A stretch of DNA of 64,000 nucleotides, from NCBI RefSeq assembly GCF_000331105.1, contig NC_019012.1, forward strand, positions 1 to 64,000, written 5' to 3'. The stretch is from Fibrella aestuarina BUZ 2. GTDB lineage: Bacteria; Bacteroidota; Bacteroidia; Cytophagales; Spirosomataceae. This document shows positions 36,602 through 43,687 of the stretch, one piece after another. Each line of letters starts with the position of its first letter. Positions within the stretch are counted from its first letter, which is position 1. Under the pieces are notes generated by a model. It was not told the DNA's origin and searched no databases. It saw nothing but the letters and a program-made list of their open reading frames with translations. Both the position numbers and the translations under genes were made by a program.

Positions 36602-37291
36602 TTACTGCGCCTTACCGACGCGACGAAGTTGCTGTTGATATTGATTGACAAATCGGATTGCCAAGACCAGATAGTCAGCGGGATTGACGGGTACGTTGTG
36701 CTTCAAGACACTGTAGTGAAGATGAACGCCGGTAGATCGTCCTGTGCTTCCAGTAATGCCCAACGTCTCCCCGATACGTACCTGTTGACCTACCTGCACC
36801 GACTGTAAGGCAAGGTGACCGTAAACGGTGTGGTATGAATTACCGTGATCTACCCGTACATACCGACCCAGGCTGCGGCTGTAGGCCACTGCTTCCACTT
36901 GTCCAGAAGCGGCTGCCCGAACGTACTGATTCGGTCCGGCGATGTCGATGCCATCGTGATGCCGTTGCGTATGTAGCGTGGGGTGGGTGCGTACCCCGAA
37001 ACCAGACGAAATACGGTTGCCTGACCAATCGCCCAGCGGAGGCAGACAGGGAATCGACTGCGCCAATTCGGGCGAGTACGTAAACAGGACTGAATAAGCT
37101 TGCACCACCTGATCGGGTCGGGCCTCTCGTATCCAGGTACGTAGCGCATCGGTAGTAGCTACGCTGGTTTCAGCGCAACTATCCTTACAGCTATGGATTC
37201 TGCTCTGAATTATTGCCTTTGGGTATGTATATGCGCTGATTAACAGCGCAATACTAAAAAATGATAGTTGAAGTCTGCCACTTATATACAT
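36602..37291 (-). CDS. M23 (LytM) murein endopeptidase of the transfer system
   Basis: 229 residues. Hydrophobic N-terminus (LSFFSIALLISAYTYP) for export. The LytM domain (about 93-205) has the zinc ligands in HHDGIDIAGP and HLHYSV, plus SSGFGVRTHP and GYHTVYGHL-type substrate-groove segments (here NSYHTVYGHLA). It would open peptidoglycan locally for assembly of the conjugation channel. Upstream of and co-transcribed with the coupling protein. Confidence 0.88.
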   Translation of the reverse strand: MYISGRLQLSFFSIALLISAYTYPKAIIQSRIHSCKDSCAETSVATTDALRTWIREARPDQVVQAYSVLFTYSPELAQSIPCLPPLGDWSGNRISSGFGVRTHPTLHTQRHHDGIDIAGPNQYVRAAASGQVEAVAYSRSLGRYVRVDHGNSYHTVYGHLALQSVQVGQQVRIGETLGITGSTGRSTGVHLHYSVLKHNVPVNPADYLVLAIRFVNQYQQQLRRVGKAQ

Positions 37292-37384
37292 TGATTATTG
37301 CGGTTGTTGCATCAAAAATAATTCTTATTCTCAACAGAAATTTAATTAATTACAGTAATTTAGATAAAAAATTAAATAAAAGCA

Positions 37385-37729
37385 ATGAAAAAATCTAATG
37401 CCGAAGACATATTGCTGACGCATCAACAGGCCAGTCGCTTAGTGAATCTGTTTGCGACATCGTTTGATGCGTGTCTCGATAATGGTCATTCTCGTGAGTT
37501 CAGTCAACCCGTTCACTGGCATCCAACTCTGACAGACATTCATCAGCAGGTCGTTCACCAAATCACACCCGTGCGGATTCAAGCGGAACACGTACCTGGC
37601 GACTCCTTCCCCACCCTAACACTTAGCCTGTTAGGAATACCCAGTCATACCCAAGTGCAGCAGCACGTATCTGTCGAGCGGCATTTGCCCAGTACGGATG
37701 TCATGCCGATTGTCAAACCTGCCGTGTAA
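37385..37729 (+). CDS. small element protein, unknown
   Basis: 114 residues, mixed polar, no membrane segment: starts MKKSNAEDILLTHQQASRLVNLF. A short His-rich middle (PVHWHPTLTDIHQQVVHQI) is the only notable feature. Not recognised. Preceded by an AT-rich stretch with a TAATTTAG candidate -7 box at about 37355. It leads a plus-strand operon running through the Toprim protein gene. Confidence 0.55.
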   Translation: MKKSNAEDILLTHQQASRLVNLFATSFDACLDNGHSREFSQPVHWHPTLTDIHQQVVHQITPVRIQAEHVPGDSFPTLTLSLLGIPSHTQVQQHVSVERHLPSTDVMPIVKPAV

Positions 37730-37740
37730 TCGTATCGTGT

Positions 37741-38025
37741 ATGCAGTATCTCAACGCATTGGAAGCGCAGTGGGGGGCTGCGCGTATTCACCAGGCTATT
37801 CAGCCGCTCTTTATTGGCGACGGTGAGGAACCCGGCGACCCGCCTATCACCGTCCTTAATGCTTCGGTCAACGACCCTGATCTCTGGAACCACCTGAGTA
37901 GCGACGACCGGGAACGGCTGTATCTGGCGTTCATGGAACTCCAATATGACTTGACCGAACTCGCTGCCGATCTCCACCGGGTGGCCGAACCGGGCTTGGG
38001 TGGCTTTGAACTGGACACCTTATAA
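37741..38025 (+). CDS. small acidic element protein, unknown
   Basis: 94 residues, acidic, helical at the C-terminus (ERLYLAFMELQYDLTELAADLHRV). Not recognised. It lies 11 bp after the previous gene and 11 bp before the large Toprim-protein gene, so all three are co-transcribed. Confidence 0.6.
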   Translation: MQYLNALEAQWGAARIHQAIQPLFIGDGEEPGDPPITVLNASVNDPDLWNHLSSDDRERLYLAFMELQYDLTELAADLHRVAEPGLGGFELDTL

Positions 38026-38036
38026 TCCTTAACGTT

Positions 38037-40790
38037 GTGAAGCAAAAAGCACAAAATCGCGCTACCCGCGAGCAGTTGGCGATTCTTCGCCAATTGAACA
38101 AGGCAGGTGTTCGCTATGTAGCCTTTGGCGATTACGCCATGAATGCCATTGACCCCGCCCGGGCCATTGGCAACGTACAGCTTTGGGTAGAGCCGACGAA
38201 AGCCAATTTCGAGCGGCTCGACAAAGCCATTGGCGAAATGTACGGCCCTCGTGTTCTTACGCGCACCAAGCCGGAACATATCGACAATCCGCAACCCCGT
38301 AAGATGCTGACGTTGGGCGATGGCCCCCAGAAAGTGGGTTTGTATCCGGCGATCAATGGCTTTGGTGCCAATGAATTTGGCGAATTGTTTACCCGTGCCC
38401 AGACCAACCGGGCCGCACTCATCACGAACCGGGGCAAGCTCGATGGATCGGTGGCCTACCGGCAATTGGCCGTCCCTGACCTCTACCAGAATGTTCGTGA
38501 ATCTACGGCTTACCACAAAGCCTGGAACATTCAAACGCTGGAGAAATACGCGGATGACAACCGCATTGACCTGAAGCCATTACGTAGCGAGAAGCCCGCC
38601 GATGCTCTTTCAGCCAGCACTCCAGGCCGTTCTGTTGTTCCCTCTGAAGCCAACAACGCCGAGAGAAACCCCAGCCCAGCCGCATCTCAATCGGAAACAA
38701 AGCCTCGTGGAGAGAAACTGGTTCGGGACTTCGATGCGATCAAACGCGAGCTTGACCTGGAGGTCGTTTTGCGCGACTACGGGTTTGTGCTGGACACCAA
38801 AAAATCGAAGCCCAGCGACGAGTGGCTTATTTATGAGCGTGGCGAGAAAGGGTCAAAAGAGCGATTGGCTGTGTACACCGGCGACAAATACGGCCAGAAG
38901 ATGTTCGTAGACATGAACGATCAACGTGGCTGGCGGGGCGACGTGATCAAGTTCCTCGAACGAGTCGAGAACGGCATCTACCGCAATGTGTTCAAGGCCG
39001 TTGATCGCATCATGTCGTCGGCGGATTATGTGCTTGAAAAAAGCGTCACGGCTCCGCTCAAGCAGGTTAAGGAAAGCCTGATCGACACGAAGCTTCGAGA
39101 GAAGGACCTGCATAATCGATATAATATCGCTCCGCTTACCGATACGCGCTATCTGGAAGGTCGGTCGCTCCGTAAAGATGTCCTATCCTCCCCGGAGTTT
39201 GATGGCCGGATTCATAACATCGCCTACACGACGGAGAAGGGTACAACCCACCGCAATACTTCGTTTCCCATGTATGCCCAAGACGGTCATTTAGTGTCGA
39301 TGGACATTCGGAATGAACGATTTAAGTCTTTCCCGGCGGGCGAACGGGGGGAGGCTATGTGGCACTCTAATCGGTTTTACGAATTAAAAATGCCGCTCGC
39401 CATGCATGACAAACCGGAACTTCCGGCGGGTACCATCGGTACGGTATTTCGGCATAGTGCAGACACCATTGCGTTTAACTTCGTGCAGGAAGGCCAGGCG
39501 AAGCAGGTGCAGCTACCACTGGAGTCGGCGCGGGGGGCGTTTCGGGAGGTGCCTGCTCAACGTATCCTGGTGGCCGAATCGGCCATTGATGCGCTCTCGT
39601 TCAAGCAACTGAACCCAGAGGCTGAGGGCGAGCGTCGATTTTATATGGCTACGGGGGGACAGCCGGGTAGCCGACAGATGGGCTTCATACAAAAGGTGCT
39701 CGACCGTAACCCGGAGGCCCAGTTCGTGATCGCCCAGGATGGCGACAACGCCGGCCTTCGCTTTGCCATTAATTACCTGGGACTGACGCACCCGGCAGCA
39801 GACCCAGCCCTTCGCGTTAAACCCGAAATAGTCTATTCTGGCCCGAACCTCCCTCCTAACCCACTGGCGAATGTACTGGGGCCAAAATTTGCTTTCGACC
39901 CGGCGATCAAATCGTTTGACGACGTACTCAAACGGTTCGATGTGGTTGATGGCACATTGTCAGAGGGCCATAAGCTTGCCATTAATCATCAGGCCCGGTT
40001 TAAAGAAATCATGCCCGACGACTACGTAAAGGTGTCGGTCGAGATGGTACAGTCAGTGATCCCCGCCTTTATGTATGCGAAGGCGTATGGCATCGAGTTG
40101 CCCGGCGAGTTAGGTCAGTTGGCGAAGTCGGAGTATATGCAAACGAAGGTGGGCAACGAGTTTCGCGTGGCGAGGGAACGAGCTATGATTTCCCCGGATG
40201 AAATGGAGCAGCGTATCCAAAACCACAAAGATGCCAAGCTGGAGAAGGACCTTTATTCTGGAGTCAATAAGCTGGAACTGGAACTTCGACAACCCATCCA
40301 GAGTAAAGGGCCGGATGATGATCAACAACGGAACGACGCGTTTTTGGGTCGTTTTCTGGACGAGATGAACCGCTTTACCAAGCAGTTCAATTACAACAAT
40401 GACCCCAACGACAAAGAGAAACGGGTACAGGAATTTCAGCGCGAAACGCTCGTTGACCCCGATCAGAGGGAGGCAATCACCCGTACCCGCATCCACTTTC
40501 CCAACGACGGGCGGCTGCTGGTCAAAGCCCTGACCATGCTGACCGACGAAATTAATAGTCGGCAGGGGCAAGACCTTTACCAACTCGTGCGCCCTACCCG
40601 GCAACAGAAGGATCTGAACGACATTCTACAAAACCGTCAGGGTGAACCTCTCCCCGATTCAAGTCCCTTGAAAGTTGGTGCTCCGCCAGTCATCAAACCG
40701 CATACCGAACTGAAAGCCGAGCAAGCCGCTCGTCAAACCCCCGTTGAGACGGCGGCTGATTCTGCCAAAACTTTTCGAGCCAAAATTTAA
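38037..40790 (+). CDS. large primase-like protein: pseudo-nucleotidyltransferase, CHC2-like and Toprim domains
   Basis: 917 residues, GTG start. Residues about 14-75 (LNKAGVRYVAFGDYAMN..RAIGNVQLWVEP) follow the DUF6036-type nucleotidyltransferase pattern, but the GG/GS and D-x-D catalytic residues are replaced by GD and NVQ, so it is probably inactive. Residues about 238-320 (LDLEVVLRDYGFVLD..GWRGDVIKFLE) resemble the cysteine-less zinc-ribbon-like region of DUF3991/Toprim primases. The Toprim core (about 509-590) has Glu in VAESAIDALS and the DxD in IAQDGDNAGLRF. The C-terminal 250 residues are charged and helical. It probably acts in element DNA replication or transfer-strand processing. 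Confidence 0.72.
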   Translation: MKQKAQNRATREQLAILRQLNKAGVRYVAFGDYAMNAIDPARAIGNVQLWVEPTKANFERLDKAIGEMYGPRVLTRTKPEHIDNPQPRKMLTLGDGPQKVGLYPAINGFGANEFGELFTRAQTNRAALITNRGKLDGSVAYRQLAVPDLYQNVRESTAYHKAWNIQTLEKYADDNRIDLKPLRSEKPADALSASTPGRSVVPSEANNAERNPSPAASQSETKPRGEKLVRDFDAIKRELDLEVVLRDYGFVLDTKKSKPSDEWLIYERGEKGSKERLAVYTGDKYGQKMFVDMNDQRGWRGDVIKFLERVENGIYRNVFKAVDRIMSSADYVLEKSVTAPLKQVKESLIDTKLREKDLHNRYNIAPLTDTRYLEGRSLRKDVLSSPEFDGRIHNIAYTTEKGTTHRNTSFPMYAQDGHLVSMDIRNERFKSFPAGERGEAMWHSNRFYELKMPLAMHDKPELPAGTIGTVFRHSADTIAFNFVQEGQAKQVQLPLESARGAFREVPAQRILVAESAIDALSFKQLNPEAEGERRFYMATGGQPGSRQMGFIQKVLDRNPEAQFVIAQDGDNAGLRFAINYLGLTHPAADPALRVKPEIVYSGPNLPPNPLANVLGPKFAFDPAIKSFDDVLKRFDVVDGTLSEGHKLAINHQARFKEIMPDDYVKVSVEMVQSVIPAFMYAKAYGIELPGELGQLAKSEYMQTKVGNEFRVARERAMISPDEMEQRIQNHKDAKLEKDLYSGVNKLELELRQPIQSKGPDDDQQRNDAFLGRFLDEMNRFTKQFNYNNDPNDKEKRVQEFQRETLVDPDQREAITRTRIHFPNDGRLLVKALTMLTDEINSRQGQDLYQLVRPTRQQKDLNDILQNRQGEPLPDSSPLKVGAPPVIKPHTELKAEQAARQTPVETAADSAKTFRAKI

Positions 40791-40797
40791 TCGCATT

Positions 40798-40835
40798 GTC
40801 GGGGCAGTACTCATTCAGTACTGCCCCGACATCTT
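40798..40835 (+). terminator. strong hairpin terminator after the Toprim gene
   Basis: Perfect 14-bp arms 40798-40811 and 40817-40830 with 5-nt loop, followed by ATCTTTTG. The next gene starts 11 bp later, so the hairpin may also limit read-through into it. Confidence 0.75.
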
Positions 40836-40840
40836 TTGTC

Positions 40841-41560
40841 ATGACCCCCTCCCCTTTTAATCCCGAAACGGACACACTCGGTGCTAACCGAGCCACTGGA
40901 TCGGCAACTTCAACGCCCCCATCCAAACTGTATTCGACCAACCCGTACTGGAAACGCTCAGGAAATTCCGCCCAGGAGGAGCAATCTGTTCCTGAATCGG
41001 CCCCTTCCATAAACGTTGCCGAAACGCCAGTGGTCGAGGAGCTGTTGCTGCCCTCCCACTTGATTGCCGCGTTAACTTCAGCAATTGACAAGGCCAGTCA
41101 GGCACAAGGTGAGCAACTTACCCGGCAGCTCTCAGATTGGTTGCCAACGATGTCTCAGAAGCTTACTCCCGTTGTTGAGCAATATTTGGAGAAGTCGCTG
41201 CCCAAAGTGGTCAAGGTTGAGCAGCCGGGTCAGACAACCCTCCTGCTGGTACGTTACCTGACCATCGGCATGGTTGTGTCGGGGTTAGTTATGGGCGGGT
41301 TGCTGTTTGCCTGGCTACAAGCCCGTCAGCAACGAGATACGTTTGCGAATGGCTTCTGGCTCCATCGGTACGTAAAGGCAAAAGCTACGGTAGATCGATC
41401 TACGGCGGTGACACAGCTTTTGCGGAATGCCGATACGCTACACCAGTCGTCTGCTTTTTCCGCCGAACTGACCCGCCTTGAAAGTATCATTGAAGCCCGT
41501 CAGCAACAGTATCAGCTTCAACTACGTGAACGAGAGTTAATTCGCAATAAAAATAGATAG
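40841..41560 (+). CDS. single-pass membrane protein of the element, unknown
   Basis: 239 residues from ATG at 40841. A Pro/Ser/Thr-rich N-terminal region (1-70), a helical part (LIAALTSAIDKASQAQGEQLTRQLSDWLP), one transmembrane helix at about 143-163 (LTIGMVVSGLVMGGLLFAWL), and a C-terminal coiled-coil-like tail (LTRLESIIEARQQQYQLQLRERELI). Similar N-cytosolic coiled-coil membrane proteins occur in mobilisation modules (MobC/MobE-type), but no family is claimed. Its stop lies inside a 17-bp inverted copy of the next promoter core. Confidence 0.55.
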   Translation: MTPSPFNPETDTLGANRATGSATSTPPSKLYSTNPYWKRSGNSAQEEQSVPESAPSINVAETPVVEELLLPSHLIAALTSAIDKASQAQGEQLTRQLSDWLPTMSQKLTPVVEQYLEKSLPKVVKVEQPGQTTLLLVRYLTIGMVVSGLVMGGLLFAWLQARQQRDTFANGFWLHRYVKAKATVDRSTAVTQLLRNADTLHQSSAFSAELTRLESIIEARQQQYQLQLRERELIRNKNR

Positions 41561-41632
41561 CTAACTATTTGAATAGGGTACTATTTCAAAGTATTCGTTT
41601 CCACTGATAATAGACTCATTGAATAGTACAGA

Positions 41633-41662
41633 TTGTCAGCCACTCAATTGAGTGGCTGACAA
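41633..41662. repeat. perfect 30-bp palindrome
   Basis: TTGTCAGCCACTCAA followed by its exact reverse complement, 73 bp after a stop and 7 bp before the promoter module. Possible terminator stem without loop, or a protein-binding site. Confidence 0.75.
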
Positions 41663-41669
41663 TTCAAGA

Positions 41670-41772
41670 ATCAAGGGGATTGAATCTTAAAAACCGCCTA
41701 ATCAAAAGGGTTCGTAAAGTGCTGGTTATCAGCAATGTGATTCTAATTTAGTCAAATAGTTAGCTATCTTTA
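41670..41772 (+). promoter_or_regulatory. shared promoter module, copy 3
   Basis: Box 1 ATCAAGGGG at 41670-41678, box 2 ATCAAAAGGGTTCGTAAAG at 41701 with GGG at 41708, and -7 TATCTTTA at 41765-41772. GGG to -7 is 57 bp. The core 41753-41769 also has an exact 17-bp inverted copy at 41555-41571. Confidence 0.75.
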
Positions 41773-41841
41773 TAGTGTTGAAACCGGAGACGCTTGGCCG
41801 GTACAAGCCCAAGCATTAACCCCTTTTTACGCTATACAGGT

Positions 41842-42513
41842 ATGAAATCCTATCAGCAAGAAACCATCAGTAAGCACGGTGAACCCATCATTACGGATAT
41901 TTTCCGCTACATTGAAGGCGAGCCGAAGCAGTACCGCTACAATTCCCAGACCGGGCAGTTTAATATCGACGGGGATACGCCTGTACTCGATAAGTCGGGT
42001 AAGCCCATCAAAGAATTTACCTTTCAGCCCTTCGTGTACCGCATTTTTGAGGATGGTCTGTTCAATCGCAACCGGGAGCCGTGGGCAGAGTTGTTTTTCA
42101 TCGACGCGCTGAATTGCGTATCGAGCATCATGTTCAACGGCACCACCCTTACCGAACTACGGGGCGTAATGAAGAAACTCATCTACGCAGGTGATGAACC
42201 CCTTACGCTGTGCGACGTGGTACTGACAGTGCGCCCGGAAAAGCTGACCAGCAAAGCCGACCCGACCAAGTCATGGTTTATTGGCCGGTTCAGCTACGAC
42301 CTTGCCCAAGCCGAAACGGTACAGCAGTTGGCTGAGTACGCGGCTGACTACCCCATCTACCGGCGCGATACCTTGAAGCAAACGGCTAACTATTTCAGTT
42401 TCTCCGAAACGTTTGCCCTACCCTCTGCTGACACGATTCCGGTGTCAGGTGCGGTAGGCGAATTGCCCGCCCCCAGTGAGACTGTTACAGACGTTCAGGC
42501 CGAAGTTATCTAA
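41842..42513 (+). CDS. element protein of unknown function, likely RecE-partner
   Basis: 223 residues from ATG at 41842. Soluble, no signal peptide; residues about 60-150 are beta-rich (FTFQPFVYRIFEDG, WAELFFIDALNCVSSIMFNG, LTLCDVVLTVRPEKLTSKAD). The length and beta content could fit a single-strand-binding or annealing protein, which is the usual partner of RecE nucleases, but no known motif is seen. It lies directly upstream of the RecE-like nuclease gene and is driven by the shared promoter module. Confidence 0.55.
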   Translation: MKSYQQETISKHGEPIITDIFRYIEGEPKQYRYNSQTGQFNIDGDTPVLDKSGKPIKEFTFQPFVYRIFEDGLFNRNREPWAELFFIDALNCVSSIMFNGTTLTELRGVMKKLIYAGDEPLTLCDVVLTVRPEKLTSKADPTKSWFIGRFSYDLAQAETVQQLAEYAADYPIYRRDTLKQTANYFSFSETFALPSADTIPVSGAVGELPAPSETVTDVQAEVI

Positions 42514-42522
42514 ATTTTTATT

Positions 42523-42556
42523 TGAGTAGTCAGCTATTTTTATAGTTGACTACTCA
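42523..42556 (+). promoter_or_regulatory. promoter with -7 box between inverted repeats
   Basis: TGAGTAGTCA (42523-42532) and TGACTACTCA (42547-42556) flank a 14-bp spacer holding TATTTTTA (42535-42542). It lies 10 bp after a stop and 39 bp (-7 box to ATG) before the RecE-like gene. Confidence 0.65.
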
Positions 42557-42573
42557 TTTATTCCCTTCCTTTT

Positions 42574-43287
42574 ATGCTAATTCAACGTACAGACTACCGC
42601 GCTTTTCCGGCCTACTCTAATACTGACTTGACCGAGTTTGAACGATTCTTGACTGCCGAACCCAATAAAATCCCCGTTAAGGCATTTGCCGAAGGATCAG
42701 CTTTTCACCAATTGCTTTTGGAACCTCGCTGTGGCCGACCCCTCGACACAACCATAGAACTTGATCGGTTGCGGGAGATGGTTCGGTCGGTACGTTCCAC
42801 CCGGTTCGGGCGGTGGGCGTTGCAGTGGGGCCGGAAAGAGCAGCCTCACTTGTTCCGCGATACGCGGACGGGCTTACTCTGCAAATGTCAAACAGATATA
42901 ACGCTTCGGCATGGGTTAATTGTGGATGTAAAAACCACGCGCGCCCGCACGTACCGGCAGTTTATGGAATGCTGCGAACAATATCAGTACGACCGACAAG
43001 CTGCTTTTTATTTAGACGGATTGAATGCCAAACGCTTTGTGCTGCTTGGCGTTCAGAAAACGGCCCCGTTCCAGGTGTTTTACTTTGAGCCAACCGCCGA
43101 TAGAGTAGGGCAAACGTTTATTGAGCAAGGACGGGAGCGTTACCAACGATTGTTAGGCTTATTGGCTAAATCGTCTTTTCGGCCTTCGTCCTGGGCGGAT
43201 TCGAACGAGCCAACGCTACTGGCTCCCGATGCAAGCCGGATTACTAATCATCAGATTAGTAGCCCGTATCTTCGTCAACACATGTAA
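42574..43287 (+). CDS. RecE-like PD-(D/E)XK exonuclease
   Basis: 237 residues. The core LLCKCQTDITLRHGLIVDVKTTRA gives Asp in the TDI turn and Asp-x-Lys in IVDVKTT, followed by YQYDRQAAFYLDGL, the exact pattern of RecE/DUF3799 exonuclease domains. It would degrade one strand of duplex DNA to give ssDNA for recombination. An upstream gene may supply the annealing partner. The C-terminal 60 residues are less typical. It ends just before an 18-bp-arm hairpin. Confidence 0.8.
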   Translation: MLIQRTDYRAFPAYSNTDLTEFERFLTAEPNKIPVKAFAEGSAFHQLLLEPRCGRPLDTTIELDRLREMVRSVRSTRFGRWALQWGRKEQPHLFRDTRTGLLCKCQTDITLRHGLIVDVKTTRARTYRQFMECCEQYQYDRQAAFYLDGLNAKRFVLLGVQKTAPFQVFYFEPTADRVGQTFIEQGRERYQRLLGLLAKSSFRPSSWADSNEPTLLAPDASRITNHQISSPYLRQHM

Positions 43288-43292
43288 ATCGC

Positions 43293-43332
43293 AAATCAAT
43301 AGCTGGATAGGCAACTATCCAGCTATTGATTT
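43293..43332 (+). repeat. perfect 18-bp-arm hairpin with GCAA tetraloop
   Basis: Arms 43293-43310 and 43315-43332, loop GCAA (a GNRA tetraloop). It lies between the RecE-like stop and the next ATG (43342), so it would occlude initiation or act as a terminator; a T-run does not follow strongly. Confidence 0.75.
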
Positions 43333-43341
43333 AATTGGCTA

Positions 43342-43557
43342 ATGAAAATGCAAATTCCCAAACCACCCGAAGGCAACTATCGACGAGCCAAACTTTTGGT
43401 TCGTTTGGGTGCTTTAGTGCCTGCCGGGCGGGAGGGTTGGGTATCGGAGAAGCCGATTAATCAGGAAAGACAGGGCCGTGTGATGTATGAATTCGTTTCG
43501 GCTACAAATCACGATCTGACCTTCAAGGTTTACGCCGAAGAAGTAGAACTGCAATAA
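43342..43557 (+). CDS. small element protein, unknown
   Basis: 71 residues, basic-to-neutral (MKMQIPKPPEGNYRRAKLLVRLG..VMYEFVSATNHDLTFKVYAEEVELQ), probably a small beta domain. Not recognised. The strong hairpin just before its ATG may control its translation. It ends 5 bp before box 1 of promoter module copy 4. Confidence 0.55.
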   Translation: MKMQIPKPPEGNYRRAKLLVRLGALVPAGREGWVSEKPINQERQGRVMYEFVSATNHDLTFKVYAEEVELQ

Positions 43558-43561
43558 TGGA

Positions 43562-43681
43562 ATCAAAGGGGTAGTGGCAAAAATGGCCTTAATCAAGCGG
43601 GTTGTAAAAGGTTGATATAGAATGCATTAAATATTTATATAACTGAATAGTTAGCTATCTTTATAGTGTTAAACTATTCAG
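43562..43681 (+). promoter_or_regulatory. shared promoter module, copy 4
   Basis: Box 1 ATCAAAGGGG at 43562-43571, box 2 ATCAAGCGGGTTGTAAAAG at 43592 with GGG at 43599, and -7 TATCTTTA at 43656-43663. GGG to -7 is 57 bp. CTGAATAGTT (43643-43652) and its complement (43672-43681) flank the -7 region. It drives the methyltransferase-helicase gene. Confidence 0.78.
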
Positions 43682-43687
43682 CTAATT

